From contig JARCOQ010000010.1 of NCBI GenBank assembly GCA_029207755.1, positions 558,001 to 622,000 of the forward strand: a stretch of DNA of 64,000 bases. Direction: 5' to 3'. The stretch comes from Chamaea fasciata (lineage: Eukaryota > Chordata > Aves > Passeriformes > Sylviidae). The position numbers were made by a program, and so were the translations under genes. The notes under the pieces are model-generated. The model did no database searches, was not told where the DNA came from, and worked only from the letters and a program-made list of their open reading frames with translations. The stretch's first letter is position 1; each line of letters starts with the position of its first letter. Shown one piece after another: positions 17,070-30,064 of this stretch.

Positions 17070-20000
17070 CATCCCACTTGCATGGTCAATTCAGTGTGAA
17101 AGGATTTTGAAAAGAAGAGGAAGAGTATCAAGCAGAGAGAGGAAATAGTGCAGAAATGGCGGAAATGTGCTCTACTGAGAGCACATCTACAACAGTGACA
17201 AGGTAGGAGTCTGGATTTGCTTTATTTTGGTGTTGTTGTCTTCCCCAAGTTTGTGGATAAAATTCAAGGGAATGCATGATGTACTTTCTTTTACATCCTA
17301 TGTATTGAGATAAGATGGAAATCCAGTGTACAAATGGAACTGCACTTTGGAGAGGCTGGAAATGTTGGGCTAAATTGGAGCCTGTATTTGTCATTAACTT
17401 TCAGCTGTGAGAAACAACACTTGTGGTAGAGATGCAGTAAATGGTTTTCAGGTAAATGTGGCTATTATTTAGGGAAATTGTAAAATATTGATATGCATGT
17501 CGTTTGGATTGAAATTGGAAAGAAATGGTTTATGAAGTAGATCAGATCTTGGGAGGAAATGCAGATGATTCTCTTAGCTAAATCAGAGAGGGTTGGCAGC
17601 AGAATGAAGTGGATGGGATTTTGGTTGAATTTTTATCACTGGTAGCAATGGCAGCCTGTGTCTGTGGTGGTGCTAATAGGGGTAATCATTTTGCCGCATC
17701 CTGCATCTGCTTCCCAGGAGACAGCAGTGGTGGGAATGTTTGGGTGCCAGGCTGTTGCCGTGCTCATAATGGGTTGACGTCCATGGAGTGTTGGGGGCGC
17801 CAGGCGGTTGCTGTGGCCCCAGTGGGCTCCTGGAGTGTTTGGGGTGAGTGTGCAGTGCTGGGCACAGCCCTGGGCAGAGCAGCCTTGTGCCTGAGGGCAG
17901 GGGGAGGCCTCAGGAGGCTCTGGAGGATCAGCTGTGCCAGGGAAGCCCTCCTGCCAGCAGGGAAGCCCTCCTGCCAGCAGGCTTGTGGTGGTGGCTGAGT
18001 TACTTGCACCCTGTGACCCAACCAGAATGCTCAACTTTTAACTTGCTGTCAGGCCTTCAAACAAGATTTCCCTTCTTTCTAGATGACGCTGAAATATTGT
18101 CCAAATGCGGTAAGCTGTGTCTGTGTTAGAATATCCTCCTTTCCTCATTGTTTGACCCAGGTTATTTTTAGTGCAATAGCATTGTATCTGTCCAAAAGAG
18201 TGTTCTAGAAATAAGTTGCTGTCATGGTGCAATGCAGTTTCTAAATGACATTGCAGGTATTTGAGACATGTTCTAGTACTAATGACAGCTTTTTTCCTGC
18301 AATGATTTCTTTAGGGTTCTTGTAGGTGGAAATGAGTGTTCTTTCAGCTTGAATGAAATGTTCTCAAAAGATGGTGTTGGGCCTAGACAGGCTTGACTTG
18401 TGTCATGAGGTCATTCAGGGCTCAGATGCACTGCAAGTGATTGCATTTGTCATTTTCCACTTAATTTCTGAGCCAGAGAATAGGCTGGTTTAAAGAGCTT
18501 TAAGCAACAAATGTTGAAGAGACTTACAGATTTATTTTGCCTTATGTCTGTGATTGCGTGCAATGATCAGGTTCTGTTCCTTAACCCCCAGGAGAAATGC
18601 CATGTCTGTAAATGCACGGTGAGATCAGGCCAGACTTGCTGGTGACAGGGCTCTGCAAGTTGTCCTTGTGGGCTGAATCTGAGTTTTAATTGTGTTCTGG
18701 ACAGAAGGGCCGGCGATTGCTGCGCCGTGTTTTGGATGCGTGCAAAGCAGCAGGGAAGTTGGAGCTTGAGCAGGAGGACGCTGAGGTGGTTTTGTCGGAG
18801 CACCGGGGGCTCAGTGGGAGGTGTGTGAGACGTGAGGCAATTTGCAGGCAGCCTTTGGGGTGCTGGCTGTGCCGCTGCCGTCGGTGGTGCAGGAGCAGCC
18901 ATGGGGTGTCAGCATTGCCCCACGTTCCCGCTGCGTGTCCCCGAGGCCGCCGCCACTGTCCTGGCACACTGTGCTGGCATTTGCAGAGTGCCAGCAAGGG
19001 TGCTGGGCTTGCTGCAAAGTCCTGTGCTTGCCGTGTGCATGTAGATGATGTTTTCAAATGAATTTTAGCTGGAAAAAGGGAATTTTCAGGACGGGAATGA
19101 GGGACAGAGAAGAAAATGGAGATTTTCTGGAAATGTTTTTGCTAATGTAGCTGCAACTGCCTGTGTGGGATAACCCTGTTGTTGACTGCATCTTTTTGGA
19201 TCCTTTCAGAGACGCCTGCCTGGGTGATGTTGCCATTCCAGGGCTGGTGTTCTGGGACGTGAGATGTGTCCTTTGTGCCATTGTTATAGCTTTTCCCAAC
19301 CACCTCTGGAGTGCTGGGAGAGTTCACTCTCTCTGTTTCCCTGGGTTTGGGATCTTGGGGCCTGTGCTGTCCCTCTGGAAGAAACCTGTTATAATCCCTC
19401 TATGAAATTGAGATAGGAAGGTACAAAAGAGTTAACATCTCTTTTAAGAGTGGTGTATTACAAGTGCAAGATTTTGTTTGAGGAAAACATTCCCTAAACC
19501 TAAAAGAATAACTAAAGAAGGAGATATTTTAAAAAGGAATTGAAACTATTAATCAATCTTAAGAACAGAATGGATGATTTTATCTGAGGTTCACATCTTA
19601 CAGACTGCTTGTCATGTGGCTTCAGAGGGTTTTGTTTTGTTTTGTTTTGGTTTTTTTGAATAATCTGGTTCAAGCATAATTGCAACTAGAAAATCAAATG
19701 CTTTTCAATTGATCCTGATGCCATGTCAGTGGTGTTTGGTTTAGAAGCTCTCTGTAGCACTGCCCTTTATCAGCTGATGAATTGCAGAAATAGGAGCAGT
19801 ATTTCATGTTGCTAAGAGAAAGCATTTTAATAGTGCTGTGGATACGGGGGTAAATTGCAATAATTGAAGATTAAAAAACTATTCTCCAAGTGTTCCTGGA
19901 GCTTAAATAGAGAGCTCAGAGAAGTTGTGTGTGTGTGTGTGGGGAAACAGGATGGTCTGCCCAGGCTGGCAGAGCATCTCTATGTATGTTCATTGTTGAA

Positions 20001-20324
20001 CCAGAACTAATGATAACACTTAAATGACAGGTACTGTGGGTGATAAAAATGAATGGTTTGGTTAAAGGGGGGAGATGACAGCGTTAGGCAGAATAACTGG
20101 GCCGTTTAGTGAGCTGTGCTAAAACAGACCAGTGTATTATTACTCAGTGCACTTTTTGTGAGCAGGGGCATTCTTGGGTTACAAGGCACTTTCTGACCAA
20201 AGCTTCAAAATTTATTGTGACTATTCGGTGTGACTCTTTGCGGACAAAACCCGAATGATGATAAATTCATAGGAAAAGTAGAATTTAGTTGCAGCAGAGG
20301 GGCATTTGGTACTAATACGGGTGA
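17070..20324 (+). repeat. Macrosatellite copy 2
   Basis: Close to copy 1 over the whole unit; it differs, for example, in a short block near 17665-17700 (GCCGCATCCTGC). Confidence 0.93.
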
Positions 20325-23300
20325 CATCCCACTTGCATGGTCAATTCAGTGTGAAAGGATTTTGAAAAGAAGAGGAAGAGTATCAAGCAGAGAGAGGAAA
20401 TAGTGCAGAAATGGCGGAAATGTGCTCTACTGAGAGCACATCTACAACAGTGACAAGGTAGGAGTCTGGATTTGCTTTATTTTGGTGTTGTTGTCTTCCC
20501 CAAGTTTGTGGATAAAATTCAAGGGAATGCATGATGTACTTTCTTTTACATCCTATGTATTGAGATAAGATGGAAATCCAGTGTACAAATGGAACTGCAC
20601 TTTGGAGAGGCTGGAAATGTTGGGCTAAATTGGAGCCTGTATTTGTCATTAACTTTCAGCTGTGAGAAACAACACTTGTGGTAGAGATGCAGTAAATGGT
20701 TTTCAGGTAAATGTGGCTATTATTTAGGGAAATTGAAAATTTAAATATGGATGTCGTTTGGATTGAAATTGGAAAGAAATGGTTTATGAAGTAGATCAGA
20801 TCTTGGGAGGAAATGCAGATAATTCTCTTAGCTAAATCAGAGAGGGTTGGCAGCAGAATGAAGTGGATGGGATTTTGGTTGAATTTTTATCACTGGTAGC
20901 AATGGCAGCCTGTGTCTGTGGTACTGCTAATAGGGGTAATCCTATTGCTGGGTTCTGCATCTGTTTCCCAGGAGAAAGCAGTGGTGGGAATGTTTGGGTG
21001 CCAGGCTTTTGCCATGCTCATAATGGGTTGACGTTCATGGAGTGTTGGGGGCGCCAGGCGGTTGCTGTGGCCCCAGTGGGCTCCTGGAGTGTTTGGGGTC
21101 AGTGTGCAGTGCTGGGCACGGCCCTGGGCAGAGCAGCCTTGTGCCTGAGGGCAGGGGGAGGCCTCAGGAGGCTCTGGAGGATCAGCTGTGCCAGGGAAGC
21201 CCTCCTGCCAGCAGGGAAGCCCTCCTGCCAGCAGGCCTGTGGTGGTGGCTGAGTTACTTGCACCCTGTGACCCAACCAGAATGCTCAACTTTTAACTTGC
21301 TGTCAGGCCTTCAAACAAGATTTCCCTTCTTTCTAGATGACGCTGAAATATTGTCCAAATGCGGTAAGCTGTGTCTGTGTTAGAATATCCTCCTTTCCTC
21401 ATTGTTTGACCCAGGTTATTTTTAGTGCAATAGCATTGTATCTGTCCAAAAGAGTGTTCTAGAAAGAAGTTGCTGTCATGGTGCAATGTAGTTTCTAAAT
21501 GACATTGCAGGTATTTGAGACATGTTCTAGTACTAATGACAGCTTTTTTCCTGCAATGATTTCTTTAGGGTTCTTGTAGGTGGAAATGAGTGTTCTTTCA
21601 GCTTGAATGAAATGTTCTCGAAAGATGGTGTTGGGCCTAGACAGGCTTGACTTGTGTCATGAGGTCATTCAGGGCTCAGATGCACTGCAAGTGATTGCAT
21701 TTGTCATTTTCCACTTAATTTCTGAGCCAGAGAATAGGCTGGTTTAAAGAGCTTTAAGCAACAAATGTTGAAGAGACTTACAGATTTATTTTGCCTTATG
21801 TCTGTGATTGCGTGCAATGATCAGGTTCTGTTCCTTAACCCCCAGGAGAAATGCCATGTCTGTAAATGCACGGTGAGATCAGGCCAGACTTGCTGGTGAC
21901 AGGGCTCTGCAAGTTGTCCTTGTGGGCTGAATCTGAGTTTTAATTGTGTTCTGGACAGAAGGGCCGGCGATTGCTGCGCCGTGTTTTGGATGCGTGCAAA
22001 GCAGCAGGGAAGTTGGAGCTTGAGCAGGAGGACGCTGAGGTGGTTTTGTCGGAGCACCGGGGGCTCAGTGGGAGGTGTGTGAGACGTGAGGCAATTTGCA
22101 GGCAGCCTTTGGGGTGCTGGCTGTGCCGCTGCCGTCGGTGGTGCAGGAGCAGCCATGGGGTGTCAGCATTGCCCCACGTTCCCGCTGCGTGTCCCCGAGG
22201 CCGCTGCCACTGTCCTGGCACACTGTGCTGGCATTTGCAGAGTGCCAGCAAGGGTGCTGGGCTTGCTTTAAAGTCCTGTGCTTGCCGTGTGCATGTAGAT
22301 GATGTTTTCAAATGAATTTTAGCTGGAAAAAGGGAATTTTCAGAACGGGAATGAGGGACAGAGAAGAAAATGGAGATTTTCTGGAAATGTTTTTGCTAAT
22401 GTAGCTGCAACTGCCTGTGTGGGATAACCCTGTTGTAGACTGCACCTTTTTGGATCCTTTCAGAGACGCCTATCTGGGCGATGTTGCCATTCCAGGGCTG
22501 GTGTTCTGGGACGTGAGATGTGTCCTTTGTGCCATTGTTATAGCTTTTCCCAACCACCTCTGGAGTGCTGGGAGAGTTCACTCTCTCTGTTTCCCTGGGT
22601 TTGGGATCTTGGGGCCTGTGCTGTCCCTCTGGAAGAAACCTGTTATAATCCCTCTATGAAATTGAGATAGGAAGGTACAAAAGAGTTAACATCTCTTTTA
22701 AGAGTGGTGTATTACAAGTGCAAGATTTTGTTTGAGGAAAACATTCCCTAAACCTAAAAAATAACTAAAGAAGGAGATATTTTAAAAAGGAATTGAAACT
22801 ATTAATCAATCTTAAGAACGGAATGGATGATTTTATCTGAGGTTCACATCTTACAGACTGCTTGTCATGTGGCTCCAGAGAGTTTTGTTTTTTGGTTTTT
22901 TTTTTTTATAATAATCTGGTTCAAGCATAATTGCAACTAGAAAATCAAATGCTTTTCAATTGGTCCTGATGCCATGTCAGTGGTGTTTGGTTTAGAAGCT
23001 CTCTGTAGCACTGCCCTTTATCAGCTGATGAATTGCAGAAATAGGAGCAGTATTTCATCTTGCTAAGAGAAAGCATTTTAATAGTGCTGTGGATACGGGG
23101 GTAAATTGCAATAATTGAAGATTAAAAAACTATTCACCAAGTGTTCCTAGAACTTAAACAGAGAGCTCAGAGAAGTTGTGTGTGTGTGTGGGGAAACAGG
23201 ATGTTCTGCCCAGGCTGGCAGAGCATCTCTATGTATGTTCATTGTTGAACCAGAACTAATGATAACACTTAAATGACAGGTACTCTGGGTGATAAAAATG

Positions 23301-23572
23301 AATGGTTTGGTAAATGGGGGAGATGACAGCGTTAGGCAGAATAACTGGGCCATTTAGTGAGCTGTGCTAACACAGACCAGTGTATTATTACTCAGTGCAC
23401 TTTTTGTGAGCAGGGGCATTCTTGGGTTACAAGGCTCTTTCTGACCAAAGCTTCAAAATTTATTGTGACTATTCGGTGTGACTCTTTGCGGACAAAACCT
23501 GAATGATGATAAATTCATAGGAAAAGTAGAATTTAGTTGCAGCAGAGGGGCATTTGATACTAATACTGGTGA
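20325..23572 (+). repeat. Macrosatellite copy 3, mosaic
   Basis: The first 400 bp carry copy 1/2 markers (CATGGTCAATTCAG). From about 20735 it carries type-A markers (AAAATTTAAATATGG, GCTTGCTTTAAAG, TTTATAATAATC). Confidence 0.9.
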
Positions 23573-26500
23573 CATCCCACTTGAATGGTCCATTCAGTGT
23601 GAAAGGATTTTGAAAAGAAGAGGAAGAGTATCAAGCAGAGAGAGGAAATAGTGCAGAAATGGCAGAAATGTGCTCTACTGAGAGCACATCTACAACAGTG
23701 ACAAGTTAGGAGTCTGGGTTCGCTTTATTTTGGTGGTGTTGTCTTCCCCAAATTTGTGGATAAAATTCAAGGGAATGCATGATGTACTTTCTTTTACATC
23801 CTGTGTATTGAGATAAGATGGAAATCCAGTGTACAAATGAAACTGCACTTTGGAGAGGCTGGAAATGTTGGGCTAAGTTGGAGCCTGTATTTGTAATTAA
23901 CTTTCAGCTGTGAGAAACAACACTTATGGTAGAGATGCAGTAAATGGTTTTCAGGTAAATGTGGCTATTATTTAGGGAAATTGAAAATTTAAATATGGAT
24001 GTCGTTTGGATTGAAATTGGAAAGAAATGGTTTATGAAGTAGATCAGATCTTGGGAGGAAATGCAGATGATTCTCTTAGCTAAATCAAAGAGAGTGGGCA
24101 GCAGAATGAAATGGATGGGATTTGGGTTGAATTTTTATCACTGGTAGCAATGGCAGCCTGTGTCTGTGGTACTGCTAATAGGGGTAATCCTATTGCTGGG
24201 TTCTGCATCTGTTTCCCAGGAGACAGCAGTGGTGGGAATGTTTGGGTGCCAGGCTGTTGCTGTGCTCATATTGGGTTGACGTCCATGGAGTGCTGGGGGC
24301 GCCAGGCGGTTGCTGTGGCCCCAGTGGGCTCCTGGAGTGTTTGGGGTGAGTGTGCAGTGCTGGGCACGGCCCTGGGCAGAGCAGCCTTGTGCCTGAGGGC
24401 AGGGGGAGGCCTCAGGAGGCTCTGGAGGATCAGCTGTGCCAGGGAAGCCCTCCTGCCAGCAGGGAAGCCCTCCTGCCAGCAGGCCTGTGGTGGTGGGTGA
24501 GTTACTTGCACTCTGTGACCCAACCAGAATGCTCAACTTTTAACTTGCTGTCAGGCCTTCAAACAAGATTTCCCTTCTTTCTAGATGACGCTGAAATATT
24601 GTCCAAATGCGGTAAGCTGTGTCTGTGTTAGAATATCCTCCTTTCCTCATTGTTTGACCCAGGTTATTTTTAGTGCAATAGCATTGTATCTGTCCAAAAG
24701 AGTGTTCTAGAAAGAAGTTGCTGTCATGGTGCAATGTAGTTTCTAAATGACATTGCAGGTATTTGAGACATGTTCTAGTACTAATGACAGCTTTTTTCCT
24801 GCAATGATTTCTTTAGGGTTCTTGTAGGTGGAAATGAGTGTTCTTTCAGCTTGAATGAAATGTTCTCGAAAGATGGTGTTGGGCCTAGACAGGCTTGACT
24901 TGTGTCATGAGGTCATTCAGGGCTCAGATGCACTGCAAGTGATTGCATTTGTCATTTTCCACTTAATTTCTGAGCCAGAGAATAGGCTGGTTTAAAGAGC
25001 TTTAAGCAACAAATGTTGAAGAGACTTACAGATTTATTTTGCCTTATGTCTGTGATTGCGTGCAATGATCAGGTTCTGTTCCTTAACCCCCAGGAGAAAT
25101 GCCATGTCTGTAAATGCACGGTGAGATCAGGCCAGACTTGCTGGTGACAGGGCTCTGCAAGTTGTCCTTGTGGGCTGAATCTGAGTTTTAATTGTGTTCT
25201 GGACAGAAGGGCCGGCGATTGCTGCGCCGTGTTTTGGATGCGTGCAAAGCAGCAGGGAAGTTGGAGCTTGAGCAGGAGGACGCTGAGGTGGTTTTGTCGG
25301 AGCACCGGGGGCTCAGTGGGAGGTGTGTGAGACGTGAGGCAATTTGCAGGCAGCCTTTGGGGTGCTGGCTGTGCCGCTGCCGTCGGTGGTGCAGGAGCAG
25401 CCATGGGGTGTCAGCATTGCCCCACGTTCCCGCTGCGTGTCCCCGAGGCCGCTGCCACTGTCCTGGCACACTGTGCTGGCATTTGCAGAGTGCCAGCAAG
25501 GGTGCTGGGCTTGCTTTAAAGTCCTGTGCTTGCCGTGTGCATGTAGATGATGTTTTCAAATGAATTTTAGCTGGAAAAAGGGAATTTTCAGAACGGGAAT
25601 GAGGGACAGAGAAGAAAATGGAGATTTTCTGGAAATGTTTTTGCTAATGTAGCTGCAACTGCCTGTGTGGGATAACCCTGTTGTAGACTGCACCTTTTTG
25701 GATCCTTTCAGAGACGCCTATCTGGGCGATGTTGCCATTCCAGGGCTGGTGTTCTGGGACGTGAGATGTGTCCTTTGTGCCATTGTTATAGCTTTTCCCA
25801 ACCACCTCTGGAGTGCTGGGAGAGTTCACTCTCTCTGTTTCCCTGGGTTTGGGATCTTGGGGCCTGTGCTGTCCCTCTGGAAGAAACCTGTTATAATCCC
25901 TCTATGAAATTGAGATAGGAAGGTACAAAAGAGTTAACATCTCTTTTAAGAGTGGTGTATTACAAGTGCAAGATTTTGTTTGAGGAAAACATTCCCTAAA
26001 CCTAAAAGAATAACTAAAGAAGGAGATATTTTAAAAAGGAATTGAAACTATTAATCAATCTTAAGAACGGAATGGATGATTTTATCTGAGGTTCACATCT
26101 TACAGACTGCTTGTCATGTGGCTCCAGAGAGTTTTGTTTTTTGGTTTTTTTTTTTTATAATAATCTGGTTCAAGCATAATTGCAACTAGAAAATCAAATG
26201 CTTTTCAATTGGTCCTGATGCCATGTCAGTGGTGTTTGGTTTAGAAGCTCTCTGTAGCACTGCCCTTTATCAGCTGATGAATTGCAGAAATAGGAGCAGT
26301 ATTTCATCTTGCTAAGAGAAAGCATTTTAATAGTGCTGTGGATACGGGGGTAAATTGCAATAATTGAAGATTAAAAAACTATTCACCAAGTGTTCCTAGA
26401 ACTTAAACAGAGAGCTCAGAGAAGTTGTGTGTGTGTGTGGGGAAACAGGATGTTCTGCCCAGGCTGGCAGAGCATCTCTATGTATGTTCATTGTTGAACC

Positions 26501-26821
26501 AGAACTAATGATAACACTTAAATGACAGGTACTCTGGGTGATAAAAATGAATGGTTTGGTAAATGGGGGAGATGACAGCGTTAGGCAGAATAACTGGGCC
26601 ATTTAGTGAGCTGTGCTAACACAGACCAGTGTATTATTACTCAGTGCACTTTTTGTGAGCAGGGGCATTCTTGGGTTACAAGGCTCTTTCTGACCAAAGC
26701 TTCAAAATTTATTGTGACTATTCGGTGTGACTCTTTGCGGACAAAACCTGAATGATGATAAATTCATAGGAAAAGTAGAATTTAGTTGCAGCAGAGGGGC
26801 ATTTGATACTAATACTGGTGA
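23573..26821 (+). repeat. Macrosatellite copy 4, type A
   Basis: Type-A markers throughout. It matches copy 6 except in a stretch near 24270-24300, where it reads like copies 9-11 (CATATTGGGTTGACG). Confidence 0.92.
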
Positions 26822-29800
26822 CATCCCACTTGAATGGTCCATTCAGTGTGAAAGGATTTTGAAAAGAAGAGGAAGAGTATCAAGCAGAGAGAGGAAATAG
26901 TGCAGAAATGGCAGAAATGTGCTCTACTGAGAGCACATCTACAACAGTGACAAGTTAGGAGTCTGGGTTCGCTTTATTTTGGTGGTGTTGTCTTCCCCAA
27001 ATTTGTGGATAAAATTCAAGGGAATGCATGATGTACTTTCTTTTACATCCTGTGTATTGAGATAAGATGGAAATCCAGTGTACAAATGAAACTGCACTTT
27101 GGAGAGGCTGGAAATGTTGGGCTAAGTTGGAGCCTGTATTTGTAATTAACTTTCAGCTGTGAGAAACAACACTTATGGTAGAGATGCAGTAAATGGTTTT
27201 CAGGTAAATGTGGCTATTATTTAGGGAAATTGTAAAATATTGATATGCATGTCGTTTGGATTGAAATTGGAAAGAAATGGTTTATGAAGTAGATCAGATC
27301 TTGGGAGGAAATGCAGATGATTCTCTTAGCTAAATCAGAGAGGGTTGGCAGCAGAATGAAATGGATGGGATTTGGGTTGAATTTTTATCACTGGTAGCAA
27401 TGGCAGCCTGTGTCTGTGGTACTGCTAATAGGGGTAATCCTATTGCTGGGTTCTGCATCTGTTTCCCAGGAGACAGCAGTGGTGGGAATGTTTGGGTGCC
27501 AGGCTGTTGCTGTGCTCATAATGGCTTGATGTCCATGGAGTGTTGGGGGCGCCAGGCGGTTGCTGTGGCCCCAGTGGGCTCCTGGAGTGTTTGGGGTGAG
27601 TGTGCAGTGCTGGGCACGGCCCTGGGCAGAGCAGCCTTGTGCCTGAGGGCAGGGGGAGGCCTCAGGAGGCTCTGGAGGATCAGCTGTGCCAGGGAAGCCC
27701 TCCTGCCAGCAGGGAAGCCCTCCTGCCAGCAGGCCTGTGGTGGTGGGTGAGTTACTTGCACTCTGTGACCCAACCAGAATGCTCAACTTTTAACTTGCTG
27801 TCAGGCCTTCAAACAAGATTTCCCTTCTTTCTAGATGATGCTGAAATATTGTCCAAATGCGGTAAGCTGTGTCTGTGTTAGAATATCCTCCTTTCCTCAT
27901 TGTTTGACCCAGGTTATTTTTAGTGCAATAGCATTGTATCTGTCCAAAAGAGTGTTCTAGAAAGAAGTTGCTGTCATGGTGCAATGCAGTTTCTAAATGA
28001 CATTGCAGGTATTTGGGACATGTTCTGGTACTAATGACAGCTTTTTTCCTGCAATGATTTCTTTAGGGTTCTTGTAGGTGGAAATGAGTGTTCTTTCAGC
28101 TTGAATGAAATGTTCTCAAAAGATGGTGTTGGGCCTAGACAGGCTTGACTTGTGTCATGAGGTCATTCAGGGCTCAGATGCACTGCAAGTGATTGCATTT
28201 GTCATTTTCCACTTAATTTCTGAGCCAGAGAATAGGCTGGTTTAAAGAGCTTTAAGCAACAAATGTTGAAGAGACTTACAGATTTATTTTGCCTTATGTC
28301 TGTGATTGCGTGCAATGATCAGGTTCTGTTCCTTAACCCCCAGGAGAAATGCCATGTCTGTAAATGCACGGTGAGATCAGGCCAGACTTGCTGGTGACAG
28401 GGCTCTGCAAGTTGTCCTTGTGGGCTGAATCTGAGTTTTAATTGTGTTCTGGACAGAAGGGCCGGCGATTGCTGCGCCGTGTTTTGGATGCGTGCAAAGC
28501 ACCAGGGAAGTTGGTGCTTGAGCAGGAGGACGCTGAGGTGGTTTTGTCGGAGCACCGGGGGCTCAGTGGGAGGTGTGTGAGACGTGAGGCAATTTGCAGG
28601 CAGCCTTTGGGGTGCTGGCTGTGCCGCTGCCGTCGGTGGTGCAGGAGCAGCCATGGGCTGTCAGCATTGCTCCACCTTCCCGCTGCGTGTCCCCGAGGCC
28701 GCTGCCACTGTCCTGGCACACTGTGCTGGCATTTGCAGAGTGCCAGCAAGGGTGCTGGGCTTGCTGCAAAGTCCTGTGCTTGCCGTGTGCATGTAGATGA
28801 TGTTTTCAAATTAATTTTAGCTCAAAAAAGGGAATTTTCAAAACGGGAATGAGGGACAGAGTAGAATTTTCTGGAAATGTTTTTGCTAATGTAGCTGCAA
28901 CTGCCTGTGTGGGATAACCCTGTTGTAGACTGCACCTTTTTGGATCCTTTCAGAGACGCCTGTCTGGGTGATGTTGCCATTCCAGGGCTGGTGCTCTGGG
29001 ACGTGAGATGTGTCCTTTGTGTCATTGTTATAGCTTTTCCCAACCACAGCTGGAGTGTTGGGAGTGTTCACTCTCTCTGTTTCCCTGGGTTTGGGATCTT
29101 GGGGCCTGTGCTGTCCCTCTGGAAGAAACCTGTTATAATCCCTCTATGAAATTGAGATAGGAAGGTACATAAGAGTTAAAATCTCTTTTAAGAGTGGTGT
29201 ATTACAAGTGCAAGATTTTGTTTGAGGAAAACATTCCCTAAACCTAAAAGAATAACTAAAGAAGGAGATATTTTAAATAGGAATTTAAACTACTAATCAA
29301 TCTTAAGAATGGAATGGATGATTTGATCTGAGGTTCACATCTTACAGACTGCTTGTCATGTGGCTCCAGAGGGTTTTGTTTTTTGGTTGTTTTTTTTTTT
29401 GAATAATCTGGTTCAAGCATAATTGCAACTAGAAAATCAAATGCTTTTCAATTGATCCTGATGTCATGTCAGTGGTGTTTGGTTTAGAAGCTCTCTGTAG
29501 CACTGCCCTTTATCAGCTGATGAATTGCAGAAATAGGAGCAGTATTTCATCTTGCTAAGAGAAAGCATTTTAATAGTGCTGTGGATACGGGGGTAAATTG
29601 CAATAATTGAAGATTAAAAAACTATTCACCAAGTGTTCCTAGAACTTAAACAGAGAGCTCAGAGAAGTTGTGTGTGTGTGTGGGGAAACAGGATGTTCTG
29701 CCCAGGCTGGCAGAGCATCTCTATGTATGTTCATTGTTGAACCAGAACTAATGATAACACTTAAATGACAGGTACTCTGGGTGATAAAAATGAATGGTTT

Positions 29801-30064
29801 GGTAAATGGGGGAGATGACAGCGTTAGGCAGAATAACTGGGCCATTTAGTGAGCTGTGCTAACACAGACCAGTGTATTATTACTCAGTGCACTTTTTGTG
29901 AGCAGGGGCATTCTTGGGTTACAAGGCTCTTTCTGACCAAAGCTTCAAAATTTATTGTGACTATTCGGTGTGACTCTTTGCGGACAAAACCTGAATGATG
30001 ATAAATTCATAGGAAAAGTAGAATTTAGTTGCAGCAGAGGGGCATTTGATACTAATACTGGTGA
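26822..30064 (+). repeat. Macrosatellite copy 5, type B
   Basis: Type-B markers: GTAAAATATTGATATGC, CAAAGCACCAGGG in the fourth candidate exon, and a short deletion giving GAGTAGAATTTTCTGG. Effectively the same as copy 7. Confidence 0.92.
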